Source: Closterium sp. NIES-65
Taxonomy: Eukaryota; Streptophyta; Zygnematophyceae; Desmidiales; Closteriaceae
Reading direction: 5' to 3'
Length of the DNA stretch: 64,000 nucleotides
Assembly (NCBI GenBank): GCA_948144175.1
Contig: CANXME010002052.1
Coordinates: 372,001-436,000 of the forward strand
Made by a program: the position numbers and the translations under genes. The notes below the pieces were generated by a model, which saw nothing but the letters and a program-made list of their open reading frames with translations, made no database searches and had not been told where the DNA came from. Below, piece by piece: positions 12,001 to 20,218 of this stretch. Each line of letters begins with the position of its first letter. Positions within the stretch are counted from its first letter, which is position 1.

Positions 12001-12079
12001 CAAGGCGCTTCCGCCTTGTGACCACCAGAGGTGTTGTGTGCAGTTAGGCCTTGTTGACACAGGTTCTAGTCATGCGTAG
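6032..12079 (+). CDS. Copia gag-pol polyprotein
   Basis: Single 2015-residue frame. The N-terminal Gag-like region (about residues 1-240) is followed by Gly- and Gln-rich tracts and a Cys/His cluster near residue 395. The aspartic protease motif DSGAS is near residue 514. A GAG-pre-integrase HHRMGHP motif lies near 713, and integrase has the D-D-E triad (LDVW, SDRGGEF, GVAERR, residues about 783-880). A long Pro/Gln-rich linker (about 1010-1360) follows, then reverse transcriptase with YVDD near 1690 and RNase H with TDNKAS near 1935 and ADIFTKALP near the end. Order protease-integrase-RT-RNase H defines Ty1/Copia. I chose ATG 6032 as the first ATG after the leader repeats. There is no frameshift between gag and pol, as in most plant Copia elements. 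Confidence 0.93.
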   Translation: MATPRVLRFDADGRPLDFSVWLLRARRLLESQVQGGETLWSHATGDLPEPPEPTALGPAPDDAATARFARQRADRTAWTSRDAAACIALSSLLPESEEVHFTQVRTAAAYLTAIKARYSTPATVSLGRLFLPFLFPDLASFERSADLIAHLRSLDASYRAACTEAQLAQLPPPMAITVYFIATSLPDRLASVRDALLLKHPSELTIEVLESALKDVESNLRSVAAASGTVSPPLFHGCTVPQLPTFTASLATAATDATAAAVTTASRSRGRGGKKGGSGGGGGGGSGGSGGAVATGGGGSAASGETPRAAAGDSTAPAGGSDPRARQSPPVLSAPLGGAAAWYQAQRQQHLQQQQQPLSSQQPQQQQRQQLAPGSGLRQPQRGAAYPPCPYQVQTGPRRGHPCGRFHPPGQCFAQLTDTVRLTYGVGGPAPDWLPLVQRYGSALWGMSAEQLVDLISAPHAMYAVVDSSVSDSVYSGVVSLGASLAELPIASVGTCVDSRPATTSEDASLSFTLDSGASHCFFRDSTTLTPLPAPVSVALADPTTGPVTARHTTTLPCPAAPSGSLTGFHVPSFSRNLVGVRPLVSQHVGVWFEPSGETAVCVDGDSYQPLATFTAEPGSGLYTLHTGPRVPQQQPQQQQQPQPQQQQQQQQHQRPHQQPPLLPLPPVPPPVRVPASHQVATSPQVSVSCQVPPSVPVAASCSCRSLAHPTVLWHHRMGHPSLPRLRAMSSQRLVLGLPRVLPSLPPSPAPPCRPCVEGRLRATPHSSSLRPATEPFETLHLDVWGPAPRLGPERERYFLVVVDDFSRYTTVFPLAKKSEVTSTLIRWLLTTEDTRGRRVSCLHSDRGGEFRSGILAGFCREQGIRQSWTLPESPQQNGVAERRIGLVMEIARTSLTHACAPHFLWPYAVRYAAHQLNLWPRVSRPEVSPTSLWTGFPGVASRFRVWGCLALVRDTSADKLSPRAVPCVFLGFPEDSSDFTFYHPPSHRFFDSRDVRFEESTPYYVRYPSRGLPVPPPPLFLTAVPPPAPPVQPPPPGPAPSGVSQATPPPSVAPPVQPPSPQSSSQRAAGASSREVGATPVPVPVSGSGGAGVRAGVGAGVGAGVGTGVSGSGGAGVGAGVGAGVSGSGVGADQVGAEDACRPGAGAGRADTGGAASGGEGAPPLGSGEPGSGAGVSAASGGGEPSSSGVDSGAAAASDTTPPPHPYPTRHQARVRRARDEQLALEREERELQRLEEQQQQLEPQEQQQQQQQLDPQEQQSQQQPRPQQQQSQPQQQQPLPPPVSGLRILGLPSPSPPSSASPPVYGPTFPPPDSSPAVFPSSPPLSSSPPSRSWATRRSPRARPSSPVPFTDLRTAFLLSSPPRPSQSVLPSPPESALTVSLPTPVTDYYRTYRPVLSRVLASLVTHPRASVSSVSALTAAVTDFASTRRLDYATTLVAAPPTSPLAVGGVSALGRDALEDRQFELEFLAAASPHLCAMLLAPEGDPDALDIPTPRTYAEAVSGPWASQWRAAMDAEMASYRSTGTYVDEVPPPGANVVDGMWIYRVKRPPGSPPVFKARYVARGFSQREGVDFFQTFAPTPKMTTLRVLLHVAAQRDYELHSLDFSTAFLQGSLHEEVWLRRPSAFTGTFPPGTQWRLRRPVYGLRQAPREWHDTLRSTLSDLGFQPSSADPSLFVRRGSTPFFVLVYVDDLVFATPDRVALADVKSELQKRHTCTDLGELRHYLGLQITRDRAARTITLSQSHMVQQVLQRFGLQHSAVQRTPLAVDHRLTGPFPDEPFEPSGPYAELVGCLMYLMTCTRPDLAFPLSILARFVAPGRHRPVHWTAAVRVAKYLATTSGVGLVLGGQQSVVLTGHCDSSYADDAETHRSTQGYCFSLGSGAVSWRSTRSSSVSTSTAEAEIYAGAMAAQELRWLTFLLTDLGERPSSAPTLFTDNKASILLCREPRLESRVKHIHIRYFLLRELQRRGQARFEFVESEANTADIFTKALPPCDHQRCCVQLGLVDTGSSHA

Positions 12080-12271
12080 ACTTGAGTTTATTGCCTGCTT
12101 CGTCTGTACATTTACTATATATACTTGTGATCTCTTGGACTGGCCTTGTGGCCACTGTTGCTTGTGCTCAGAGTGTGTGGTGACGTTGTGATCCACCCTG
12201 AGCTTTGTTTTCTTTTGGACTGGTCTTGTGACCGTACTCTTTTTGTTTTTGCTAGACACCCCTCACTTAGG

Positions 12272-12282
12272 CTATGGGGGTG
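12272..12282 (+). other. Polypurine tract, Copia copy B
   Basis: CTATGGGGGTG lies directly 5' of the 3' LTR, the expected plus-strand primer. Copy A has the same tract at about 4925-4935. Confidence 0.7.
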
Positions 12283-12392
12283 TGTCAAATGTTGTAGCCT
12301 GTAGTGAGGTTTGTCTTAGGGGGTACAGAAGTTAGGGTTTGTCATATGTACCCCAACCAACATCAATGCAACACTCATTCCTCATTCTGACA
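12283..12392 (+). repeat. 3' LTR of Copia copy B
   Basis: 110 bp, identical by eye to 5141-5250, followed by TAAGA, a one-base variant of the TAAGC target site. Confidence 0.93.
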
Positions 12393-12397
12393 TAAGA

Positions 12398-12444
12398 CTA
12401 GGCCCTACCTAAACTAAACTACCACTTGTGCTCCTATCTCAACA
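12398..12444 (+). repeat. 3' LTR of outer element, last piece
   Basis: CTAGGCCCTACCTAAAC...CTCAACA matches the last part of the 5' LTR (about 1141-1187) and is followed by CATGG, the outer target duplication. Confidence 0.88.
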
Positions 12445-12449
12445 CATGG

Positions 12450-13830
12450 CGTTGCTCGGATCAATGCTTTTTCGTCGATCCTCGTGACAATGGCGAAGGC
12501 AACGGCCGCCGAATTTCAGTTAGTCGATGATCAGCTTTTGCACTCCGAAGCTCGTTACCTTTTATATGTACGAAACTGTTATTGTCGAAATTCATACACG
12601 TTTTGTGAAGACAGTACGATACACTCGATTAATTTCGAGAGTGTACCACAGTACTCGGCCTGTCAGCGTGACGTGTAACAGTTGTCCCTTGATCTTTTTG
12701 TCTGTGGGTCATCATTATCCGACCGTCGTAGGCATGGACAAAGCTTTACAACCTTGACGATCGCGAGAACCCTCCGGCGCTCTCCGCGCTCGGCGCGCAG
12801 CTGCTCAACAGATCCTTAAAACCGGAGGGTCAAGAAGCACGAAACTAGTTCAAGCTTCCTAACCTTGGTTGGGTGTAACCCGGTTCCCACCAGGGGCCAA
12901 CAAGGTCAACACACAAGGCCCAAACTCAACTTTCGCCAACCAAAAGCACTGTAGCAACGACGTTTCAGCCCCATGAACATCGCACGGAAAGATCGCCCAA
13001 CACCAACCTCAACAAACATGACCCACTAGCCCAGAGAAACTTGTCCCAAAACGCCAGAGATTAGACCCGCTATCTAAGAACTACTATTATAGTCGCTGAG
13101 CAAGAGCTATTCGCCAACAAACCGCACTGGACGTATGCGCAGCTCGACAACAACGTCCGGTGCGTGAACATTGTCGTCAACGCAACCACATTGCCGCACA
13201 AAGCCTTAGGAATCTACTAATGACGAGAATAAAGTACAATCTAATGCCATCGGGACGACCACGTACGGCCTTAGCAAGATCCTATGCGATGGCGCGTCGC
13301 GCCCAGATTCTTTAGGGTTACGTTGCCCATAGCTCCACGATTGCTAAGACACATCTCGCACTTGGCACGAGTGTGAAACATTCGTGATATTGAGGGTTCG
13401 CCGCGGCTCACTCGCGTTAGGCATTTCGCCACGGCACACTCGCACCGTCGCATGCGCCGCTGCTCCCTCGCGCTGTCGCATTCGCCATGGCACATTCGCA
13501 CAAGCACATTTCCCGTTGCACACTCGCGCTGTCGCATTGTTCTCAGTTAGCCTGGCGGGCGGCTGCCACGTCGGCGCGTCGCGGCTTGAGAGAAGGCCAG
13601 CGAATTGTGGCTTTAGTGACGTCATCTTCTCCTGCCCCTGGTGTGAGCGACGTCACCTCGGGATCTCCGCGTACCTCGAGAGTTTCTGGACCGTCCGATC
13701 GCATCAATCTGTCCCCGTTACAAACCGTCGATCAAACTCTTCAAACCCCACCGCCATCAATCATGCTGACATCATCCGTTCCGCTCCGCCATCCCCTTAC
13801 CAATTCCTTCTCCGCGCGCATCCCTTACGC
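12450..13830. other. Intergenic DNA, no gene recognised
   Basis: Short frames only, with no motif I can assign. It includes an imperfect repeat block at 13384-13545 in which GCACACTCGC and GTCGCATTCGCC-like words recur at 20-30 bp spacing. The base composition is less C-biased than the retroelements. Confidence 0.4.
13384..13545. repeat. Imperfect short tandem repeats
   Basis: Words of the type GCACACTCGCxCxGTCGCATxCGCC recur about five times with divergence. This looks like a decayed minisatellite. Confidence 0.45.
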
Positions 13831-15293
13831 TGATGAGATCGCTGGGGGCTTCATTGCGCTCTAAGCCCCCTCCTCCCTCTCAGTTTACTACGCACCATCT
13901 CGCACCTCACCTTTCATTCAACCATGCCTATCCTCTCCTCGTCTCGCCCTCTTCCCCGTTGCAGCGCCATTCCACTTCGCCCCGCTCCCAGCCCCAGCCA
14001 GCGCGGATCAGATTGCGGGCGGTGGTGGCGGGGGGTCGGGGGAAGGCGGGGCGGAGGCAGGAGGTGGAGGGGAGGGGCGGAAGGAGGAGGTCGGGGAGTG
14101 GCGGTAGTGGATCCAGCAGGCGCTCTCCATTGAGCGCTGCTGACACGTGGCAGTCTCACACACAGAACACGTGGCAGTGTCACACGCTAGGCTCCAATGA
14201 ATGCAGTTACAACGTAGCAGCTTCTCACTCCAAGCTCTAGGTAGCCAGGTCATCCATGCCACGCACGCGCTGTTTCATTGGTAGAACCTTGTCCTGCCAC
14301 GTGGCTCTCAGCAGCGCGTTTGGCTTACATGTGTATTGCATGCGTGCTGCTTGTGTGCTGCACGTGTGTGTGCATGTGCGTGCCTGGTCGCCTGGCAGAG
14401 GACGGCGAGGGGGGAGGCGGAGAGGGGTGTTAGCAGCAGGCGCGCATGGCAATAGATGGGTGGTCCATCGCACGTTACCTCCCCTCATATGTGTCGTCCG
14501 TCCATTTCACTATGCCCATGCGCTATTATGCCCATGCGCTATTTTCCTTGCCTCCGCTCCTCTTCCCCATTCCTCACCTCCCTAACATGTTCCATTCCCC
14601 CCATCTCTCTCTCTTCTGCCTACATCGCGCCCCCCACCCCACATCCTTCCCTGCATCTCTCCCTGTCCTCCCACCCCCCGTCCCTGACCCTCAAAGTAGC
14701 CAAGTTAAGCAGGCAATCGGGCATGGACATATCTCAGCCTCTCCCAGACGGCGCGAGGGACTTGCTTTAGCAATCTGCCCACCCCAACCACCAAGGAGAC
14801 TCTGCGTGCTGCTGACTTCCGCGTGAGATGAGGGGAGGGATGGAGAGGGGGCAATGAAGGCACAGGGGGGGGAAGTGAGGGCGGATAGGCACAGGGAGGG
14901 AATGGGCAAGGGGAGGAACAGAGAAGTGGCGAAGTTGGATTGTGAAATATGTATATGGGAGTATGGGCAGCACACAGGGGCATAGTGGAACGGGAAACTC
15001 TGCTGACTGGGTCAAGAGGTAGGTGCATGTGCTTCTTGAGAATTCTGAAATTCAGGTGCATGTGCTTCCGGCAAGATCAGACCCAGGAACAAGGTGAGCC
15101 CGCAGTCTCACTCTCCTCATGTTAGGTTCCAAGTTGCACTACTGTCTGTGCTATCTACTCTCACTCCTCGTACAAGTTATAGTGCGCACTGCCATGTGTG
15201 CTGCCTGCCTATCCTCCTCACTCACACTCGTTGTAAACCCTATTTCTCCACATTAACAAGCACACTTGCTTGTCATTCACCTCCACTCCTCAT
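13831..15293. other. Intergenic or intronic DNA, no gene assigned
   Basis: Contains polypurine/polypyrimidine stretches and short frames on both strands. No recognisable domain. A GTGAGC at about 15096 after an AACAAG could be a splice donor of an unrecognised gene ending at 15527. Confidence 0.3.
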
Positions 15294-15527
15294 GCCATGT
15301 CGCCGACCGTCACTATCCACGCCAGCAGTGCAGACTCGGCTCTCTGCCAAGGCGCAACGCCGCGTGGCTCGGGAAATGCGAACTGCGCGGGTGTTCGGGC
15401 TCATACCTTACACGCAGTCAGGGCGCCGCCGTTTAGGTTCGGCAAGGACCCGAACCTGGAGTCGGGGGAGCCGGACGAGGAGGAGCTTGACATGGCAGCT
15501 GCTGTTGTGGGGGACGATGAGCTCTAA
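15294..15527 (+). CDS. Possible short gene or terminal exon with acidic tail
   Basis: A frame ending at TAA 15525-15527 carries an acidic C-terminus (PNLESGEPDEEELDM...GDDEL). The composition change from low-complexity DNA to mixed acidic residues looks like true protein. A CAG at about 15418-15420 could be a splice acceptor. I recognise no family. It might be the last exon of a plus-strand gene whose other exons lie in 13740-15290, or a chance frame. Confidence 0.25.
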   Translation, partial: AMSPTVTIHASSADSALCQGATPRGSGNANCAGVRAHTLHAVRAPPFRFGKDPNLESGEPDEEELDMAAAVVGDDEL

Positions 15528-15851
15528 GGCCATGACTGGGAGATAGCATGCTCAGGGTAGTTGGAGACTAGAGCAGGAAGAATCTGCATCATGCACATCG
15601 GCTTACCGCTGTGATCCAGTGTTAGAACTTCATTGTGTATTTTGTTTTGCTGAAGAAAAAATCAGTAGCGTGTGGCCTTGAAAGTTGACCTAGCAAAGAT
15701 GCCATCAAGTGCTTCCTACAATTGACTGAGTGCAAAGATACAGAACTGTAGCCTAACTACTCTGCTCACTTCCCTAACATCCTTGTGCATGGTCATCTCA
15801 GCACCATCAGTATCTGAGGTTCACACCTGAGTGCTCCCCATTCAGCCTCAT

Positions 15852-16520
15852 TTAGGACATCTCATACGCCGCTGCACCTGCTGCACTGCTCCCGTAACTC
15901 TCGTAACTCCCACCATCGCCCGCCCCCCGTTGCACCACGTTGGGCCGCAGCCCTCTCAAGGGCAAGTGCTGCTCCTCTGCCATCGGCATCGCAAGCACAG
16001 CCCTGGAAAGCCATCTCATGCCTCCAAGAGCGCTTGCGCCTGCTTCCGGCAGCGAGGCAGCAGTGCCTGCCTCCAGCATGGAAGCAGCCAAGGTGTCAAG
16101 GGTGTCGCCACAAGCTACGTGCTCGCGCACGCGGAGAATGCCCATTTGAAGGTACAAACTCATTGTGTCGCTGATGCTGGACAGCCGTGCAAACACGTCA
16201 ATCTGCAGCACGGGATGGTGCATGTGGGGGCAGCACATGAGGGGGGAACCTAGGAAATGAGAGAGAAAGGTGTTGATTGGAGCGTAGAGTAGGGCGGCAA
16301 ATGCAGGGAGGGAGCTCAAGCGCGGAGAGGCATAGAGAGCCACATATTTGGAGGTCTGAGTGGTTTGAACTGATTTGAGAAAAATGTGTTGCAAGCGTCA
16401 GCAAGCACTCAAGGTTGTAAGCTCACCCCAGGGTGTGACTGCATGTAGTAGTGAAGCTCGAAAAGGCTGACTGCTCCTTGCTTGCGGTCCACTATCTTGC
16501 GCACTATGTTCTGCAGCTCG
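15852..16520 (-). CDS. MOR1/XMAP215-like C-terminal segment, orphan gene piece
   Basis: Two minus-strand exons join in frame: about 16520-16427 and 16202-15852, with GTGAGC donor and TGCAG acceptor. Together they read [14 protein letters not shown]... then [11 protein letters not shown], then [11 protein letters not shown]...YLQMGILRV. This follows the small C-terminal domain of plant MOR1/GEM1 and animal ch-TOG (pattern L..I..KI..K...GL.ELY......D.F..L...S..F..Y...GL). In that family this domain helps regulate microtubule polymerisation. A ~115-residue Ala/Ser/Gly-rich tail ends at the stop at 15852. No TOG domains lie upstream: a different gene starts on the other strand at 17989. Further exons between 16760 and 17640 are possible (for example one ending near 17093 with a GTACGC donor) but I cannot place them. 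It is probably a truncated copy or a new gene built around this domain. Confidence 0.5.
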
Positions 16521-16546
16521 AGATGGTCGCATGCAGGAGAGGCAGG

Positions 16547-16547
<1 letters not shown>

Positions 16548-16625
<78 letters not shown>

Positions 16626-16641
16626 CGAGAGAGAGAGAGAG
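16548..16641. repeat. (GA)n microsatellite
   Basis: Nearly uninterrupted GA dinucleotides with two AAGA interruptions. They lie just upstream of the MOR1-like exon, presumably in its intron. Confidence 0.9.
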
Positions 16642-17221
16642 GGAGATGGTTTGAGCAGGATTTCCTTACAAAGCAGAAACAAGACTCAGAAAGACTGGCC
16701 GACAGGGAGCGGCCACACTGGGTACAGGTCGGTAACTGGCATGCCTTTAGGTGGGTACACAAGGTGACGGGCTCACCTGGTCAAGCAGCGAGGAGTCATC
16801 AGGCACTGCAGCATCGGCAGCAGCAGCGGCAAAGGAGCGTTCAAGCCCAGTAGCAGCCGCAAGTCATCGCCCGGGATGTGCATGCTCACTGAGTTGGTCT
16901 CGAGCAGCTGTGCTTAGGGGGATGGGGAGGGGAGGGAGTTGGCATCGGATGAACACTGGATGGCGTGGAGAGAGGGGTTTGTTTTGTCTAGGGTGTTTAC
17001 ACTTGAAAGTTGCACACAACTGCAGGGAGGGAAGAATAGGAGGGGCCAGGGTGGGGCAGGGTGGCAGGCTAGGGTAGGGCGTACCGTGAGCAGGGAGTTG
17101 AATATGTACTTGTAGGTCTTGACCTGTGCGTCGGGGACGGAGCGCACGAAGAACTGCACAAATTGCGCAGTGCGGGCGAATGGAGCAGAGGGGAAGGGAG
17201 AATGACAAGGGTAGCAGGGGG

Positions 17222-17518
17222 ATGGGGAAGTGGAGGCGACGGGAGGGGGAAGTGGAGGGGACGGGAGGGGGAAATGGAGGCGACGGGAGGGGGAAGTGGA
17301 GGCGAAGGGAGGGGGGAGTGGAGGCGACGGGAGGGGGAAGTGGAGGCGACGGGAGGGGGAAGTGGAGGCGACGGGAGGGGGAAGTGGAGGTGACGGGAGG
17401 GGGAAGTGGAGGCGACGGGAGGGGGAAATGGAGGCAACGGGAGGGGGAAGTGGAGGCGAAGGGAGGGGGAAGTGGAGGCGAAGGGAGGGGGAAGTGGAGG
17501 CGACGGGAGGGGGAAGTC
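17222..17518. repeat. 22-bp minisatellite, about 13 copies
   Basis: The unit GACGGGAGGGGGAAGTGGAG plus GC repeats with few variants (GAAGGG for GACGGG, AAATGG for AAGTGG). 22 is not a multiple of three, yet long frames run through on both strands because the unit has no stop. These frames are not genes. Confidence 0.9.
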
Positions 17519-17988
17519 GATGAACATGGTGTAGCGGGAGACGTAATGAACTAGCAGCGCGACTGATAGGGCGTCGCGCTGCGACAGGAAGAAATAGCAG
17601 CGCGGCGAGCCCGGGTTGGGAAATTCCGGCACGAGCAAACCCTAACCGCTGTGTGAAGGGCTTCGTTTACGGAATCCGCACCTGGGGGCGTTGACGCCGG
17701 CAGTATCTCTATTTTTGTCCTTGTTACACGACTTTGAAATCTATGTGTTACGAAGTCACTGGTCGTTCGAATGTTACGTGATGGTGGGTCACTCTACTTG
17801 CTCTGATTTACGTTGCATAGATACCAACGTAAGGCTTACTAAGGTCCTAATAGAAGTGTTGTTGGGGCGTGAGACTCAGAAATTTGGATGGGTTGTGGGG
17901 AAAGGTCGCTGGTGGGTTTGTGCGATTAAGGTGTGCAGTTCACAACGTTCGTCCAACCTTTTTGACGTTTCAGTCCCTTCGTGTACCA

Positions 17989-20218
17989 ATGGCATATCTG
18001 TTCCCAACCAAGCTTCCTAAGCTTGAAATTCTTGGCCCGCGGGTTTTAAAGCGGCCTGATTGGTCGCCGGGTCAGCCTGCTAAGCCTGCTGAGAACAAAC
18101 CGACGACTTCGGATGGTGTTGGGAGTACAGCGGGGGAGGCGCGGGAAGCGAAGGCCGGAAATGGACACAGCAAGGTCCGGAGGTTGCAGTCTCAGGAGAT
18201 TCCGTCCAGGGATGATGAGGAAGATCAGTCTCCTCCGTCAAATGCGACCGATTCGCTGCAGGATTCAGTCAAGGAGGCGCAATCCCTACGCGCACCCGTT
18301 CTTGCGCCGCATCTCCAAGATTGCGCAGAAACCACATGCGCATCGGAGGGGATGGACAGGCGCGGGGCAAACGGAGAACCCCCTGCGTGGACGGGTGTAG
18401 GCAGAGACTCCCCGCAGGCGCGCAGCAGCGGCGGGGAGCCGCGCACGCCATGGGTGCGCGAGGGAGTAGACGTGAATATCCCGCTGACGCACACAATCCA
18501 GCGTGATCTCTGGCTTCACCAGTTTCCCGCCAACTGCTCCTCCCCCTCCCACCGCTTCCTCATTGCTCCATGGATATATTTCGGCGGGCATGGGTTCGGA
18601 TCCCAGCTACACATCATGACCGTCCATTTGGCCGTTGCAGTTGTGACGAACCGGATCCTCGTACCGCTTCCTGGAAGCTTCAGTCGCGCGAAGCACCCGG
18701 GGTGTCCTGGAAACGTCTCCGGCGATCTGAGTTGCTATTTCTTTCCTCCAGTCTCATAGGAGTGCATCGAGAGAGCGCAGAGGCTAAGGGGAGATGAGTT
18801 AGTGCAAGTGGGAGCGAACGCAACAATAGGAGCTACCAGGAATGGTAGTCCCAGGTCGGGGGAAGGGAAGTGGTCCCTGTGCGAGGATGTGATGGAGGCA
18901 GCGTTGAGTGACAGCGTGGCGGTCCAGCCTCGCATGCGATGCTTCTCTGATCGAGAGCTCGTTCCTGAGTAAGCCCTCTTTTGCCTGACTCTGGCTCTGA
19001 ACATTCAGACTGTTTTCGCATCATGACTGGATCCCCATACTCCTGGCGCAAAACCTAACTGAGGTTCCGGTTTCCTGTTTGATTGTCACCCCTTGTGTTT
19101 ATCTCCTCCTGCAGCAAGTGGGGGGAGCCATGGGATCGAACTGGCCATCGGCATTGGTATGGGAATCTACCGCAGACGTTTTCTAAGGTGGGTCAGGAAG
19201 AAGTGTGTTCCCCCAGTAAACTGAGCACATACTTCATGCGGGAAAAACTGCAATGTTACCCACAACAGCCTCACCACCCATCACTCTTCACCTCCACCGG
19301 CACTCTTCAACACCACCCCTAACTCCTCACCACCATCCCAAACTCATTACTACCACTCCCAACTCGTCACCACCAACCCAAAGTCATGACCATTTTCACT
19401 AACTCATCACCACCACACCACCCCTAGCTCATCACCACAACCCCTAATACATCACCACAACCGCCCCCCACTTATCACCACCGCCCCTCAGTCACATCAC
19501 TGCCACCTGTTTTTTTCATGCCCATATCCTTCCAGATCTCGTGGTGGCGAGCTCAGGCCATCCGCTTCCTCCTGCGATGGCCGTCGCTGTACCTCTGCCA
19601 CCTCACCAACATTGCACGGCACAGGGCCTTTGGCCGGGATGCTGCCATCAGAATTACAGAAGCTGGCTTTGCTCAGGCTGTAACAGAGGACGGCTTATCC
19701 TCCTTCGATTCTGCCCTCGCATCTCCATCGTTTGACAATCGGAGGGCGAATGAGACTCTTGTACATGACATGGCGATGCAGGATTGGTTGGGAGAGGAGC
19801 TGTTTGTTCCAAGGCCAATGTTGCACATGCATGTGCGTCAGGGAGATAAGATCCAGCTGGGAAAGGCGGAGTCGGTTGCTACATGGATGAGGGCTGCCAT
19901 GCTGCTGAGGGTGCATGACCCATCGCTGCACCGCATGTGGATTTCAACGGATACACAGGAGGTTATTGACATTGCAAAGCAATATCCACGCGGAATGAGC
20001 CCAAGTGGAACCCCAAAAGCCAATAAAAAAAGAAGACAGAGACAAGGGATTTGCGTGCCTCGGTGGAGTCTAGCCTAGTGAACCTCATGCTGGCAGCAGA
20101 GTGTGACTACTCTGTCACAACGCTCGATAGTAACTGGAATAGGGTCATACACTCTATGCGTATCACAGGTGGTAGGGCCAATAGCCCAGTTATTGTGTTA
20201 ACGAATGGAGTTTGGTAG
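17989..20218 (+). pseudogene. Fucosyltransferase-like gene (GT23/FUT8-like) with in-frame stop and frameshift
   Basis: Exons 17989-18968, 19115-19187 and 19536 to the end join in frame. Features of plant alpha-1,6-fucosyltransferase-like enzymes are present: a GFGSQLHIMTVHLAVAV block, CYFFPP, KWGEPWDRTGHRHWYG, the nucleotide-binding-type HVRQGDK (about 19838), WISTDTQEVIDIAKQYP, and a last block SLVNLMLAAECDY ending NGVW before TAG at 20216-20218. Two lesions are visible. TAG at 18757-18759 follows CYFFPPVS while the same frame continues with conserved sequence (ECIERAQ). The final block is out of frame with HVRQGDK, and the shift lies near a run of seven A (20025-20031). A tiny intron could explain either lesion, as could sequencing error at the A run. 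The N-terminal ~170 residues are low-complexity and the start is uncertain. If functional, it would transfer fucose in the Golgi. Confidence 0.6.

Larger units (their letters stand above)
5141..12392 (+). mobile_element. Full-length Ty1/Copia retrotransposon (copy B), probably recent
   Basis: LTRs 5141-5250 and 12283-12392 (110 bp each) look identical base for base. Primer-binding site TGGTATCAGC is at 5251-5260 and the purine tract at 12272-12282. One unbroken gag-pol frame of 2015 codons lies between. The target duplication is TAAGC (5136-5140) against TAAGA (12393-12397), a single mismatch. Identical LTRs and an intact frame point to a recent insertion that may still be competent. It sits inside the outer element's 3' LTR, about 100 bp from copy A, so it is the youngest or one of the two youngest layers. 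Confidence 0.93.
952..12444 (+). mobile_element. Outer LTR retrotransposon, coding-poor, hosting two nested Copia insertions
   Basis: The 5' LTR is 952-1187 (TGTTATAAT to CTCAACA). A primer-binding site follows directly (TGGAATCAGAGAC, 1188-1200), close to the usual initiator-tRNA-Met site TGGTATCAGAG. The internal part runs 1188-2169 and the 3' LTR begins at 2170 after the purine tract TATGGGGGAG. That 3' LTR is split into three pieces (2170-2271, 5051-5140, 12398-12444) by two later elements. The whole is flanked by a perfect 5-bp duplication, CATGG, at 947-951 and 12445-12449. The two LTRs differ by about 11 substitutions and one 3-base indel by eye, so this is the oldest of the three. No gag, integrase or reverse transcriptase frame remains, so it is a non-autonomous or gutted element. 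Confidence 0.9.

Noticed and set aside
17222..17518. Long open frames on both strands (Gly/Glu-rich or Pro/Ser-rich)
   Set aside because: They are translations of a 22-bp minisatellite without stop codons.
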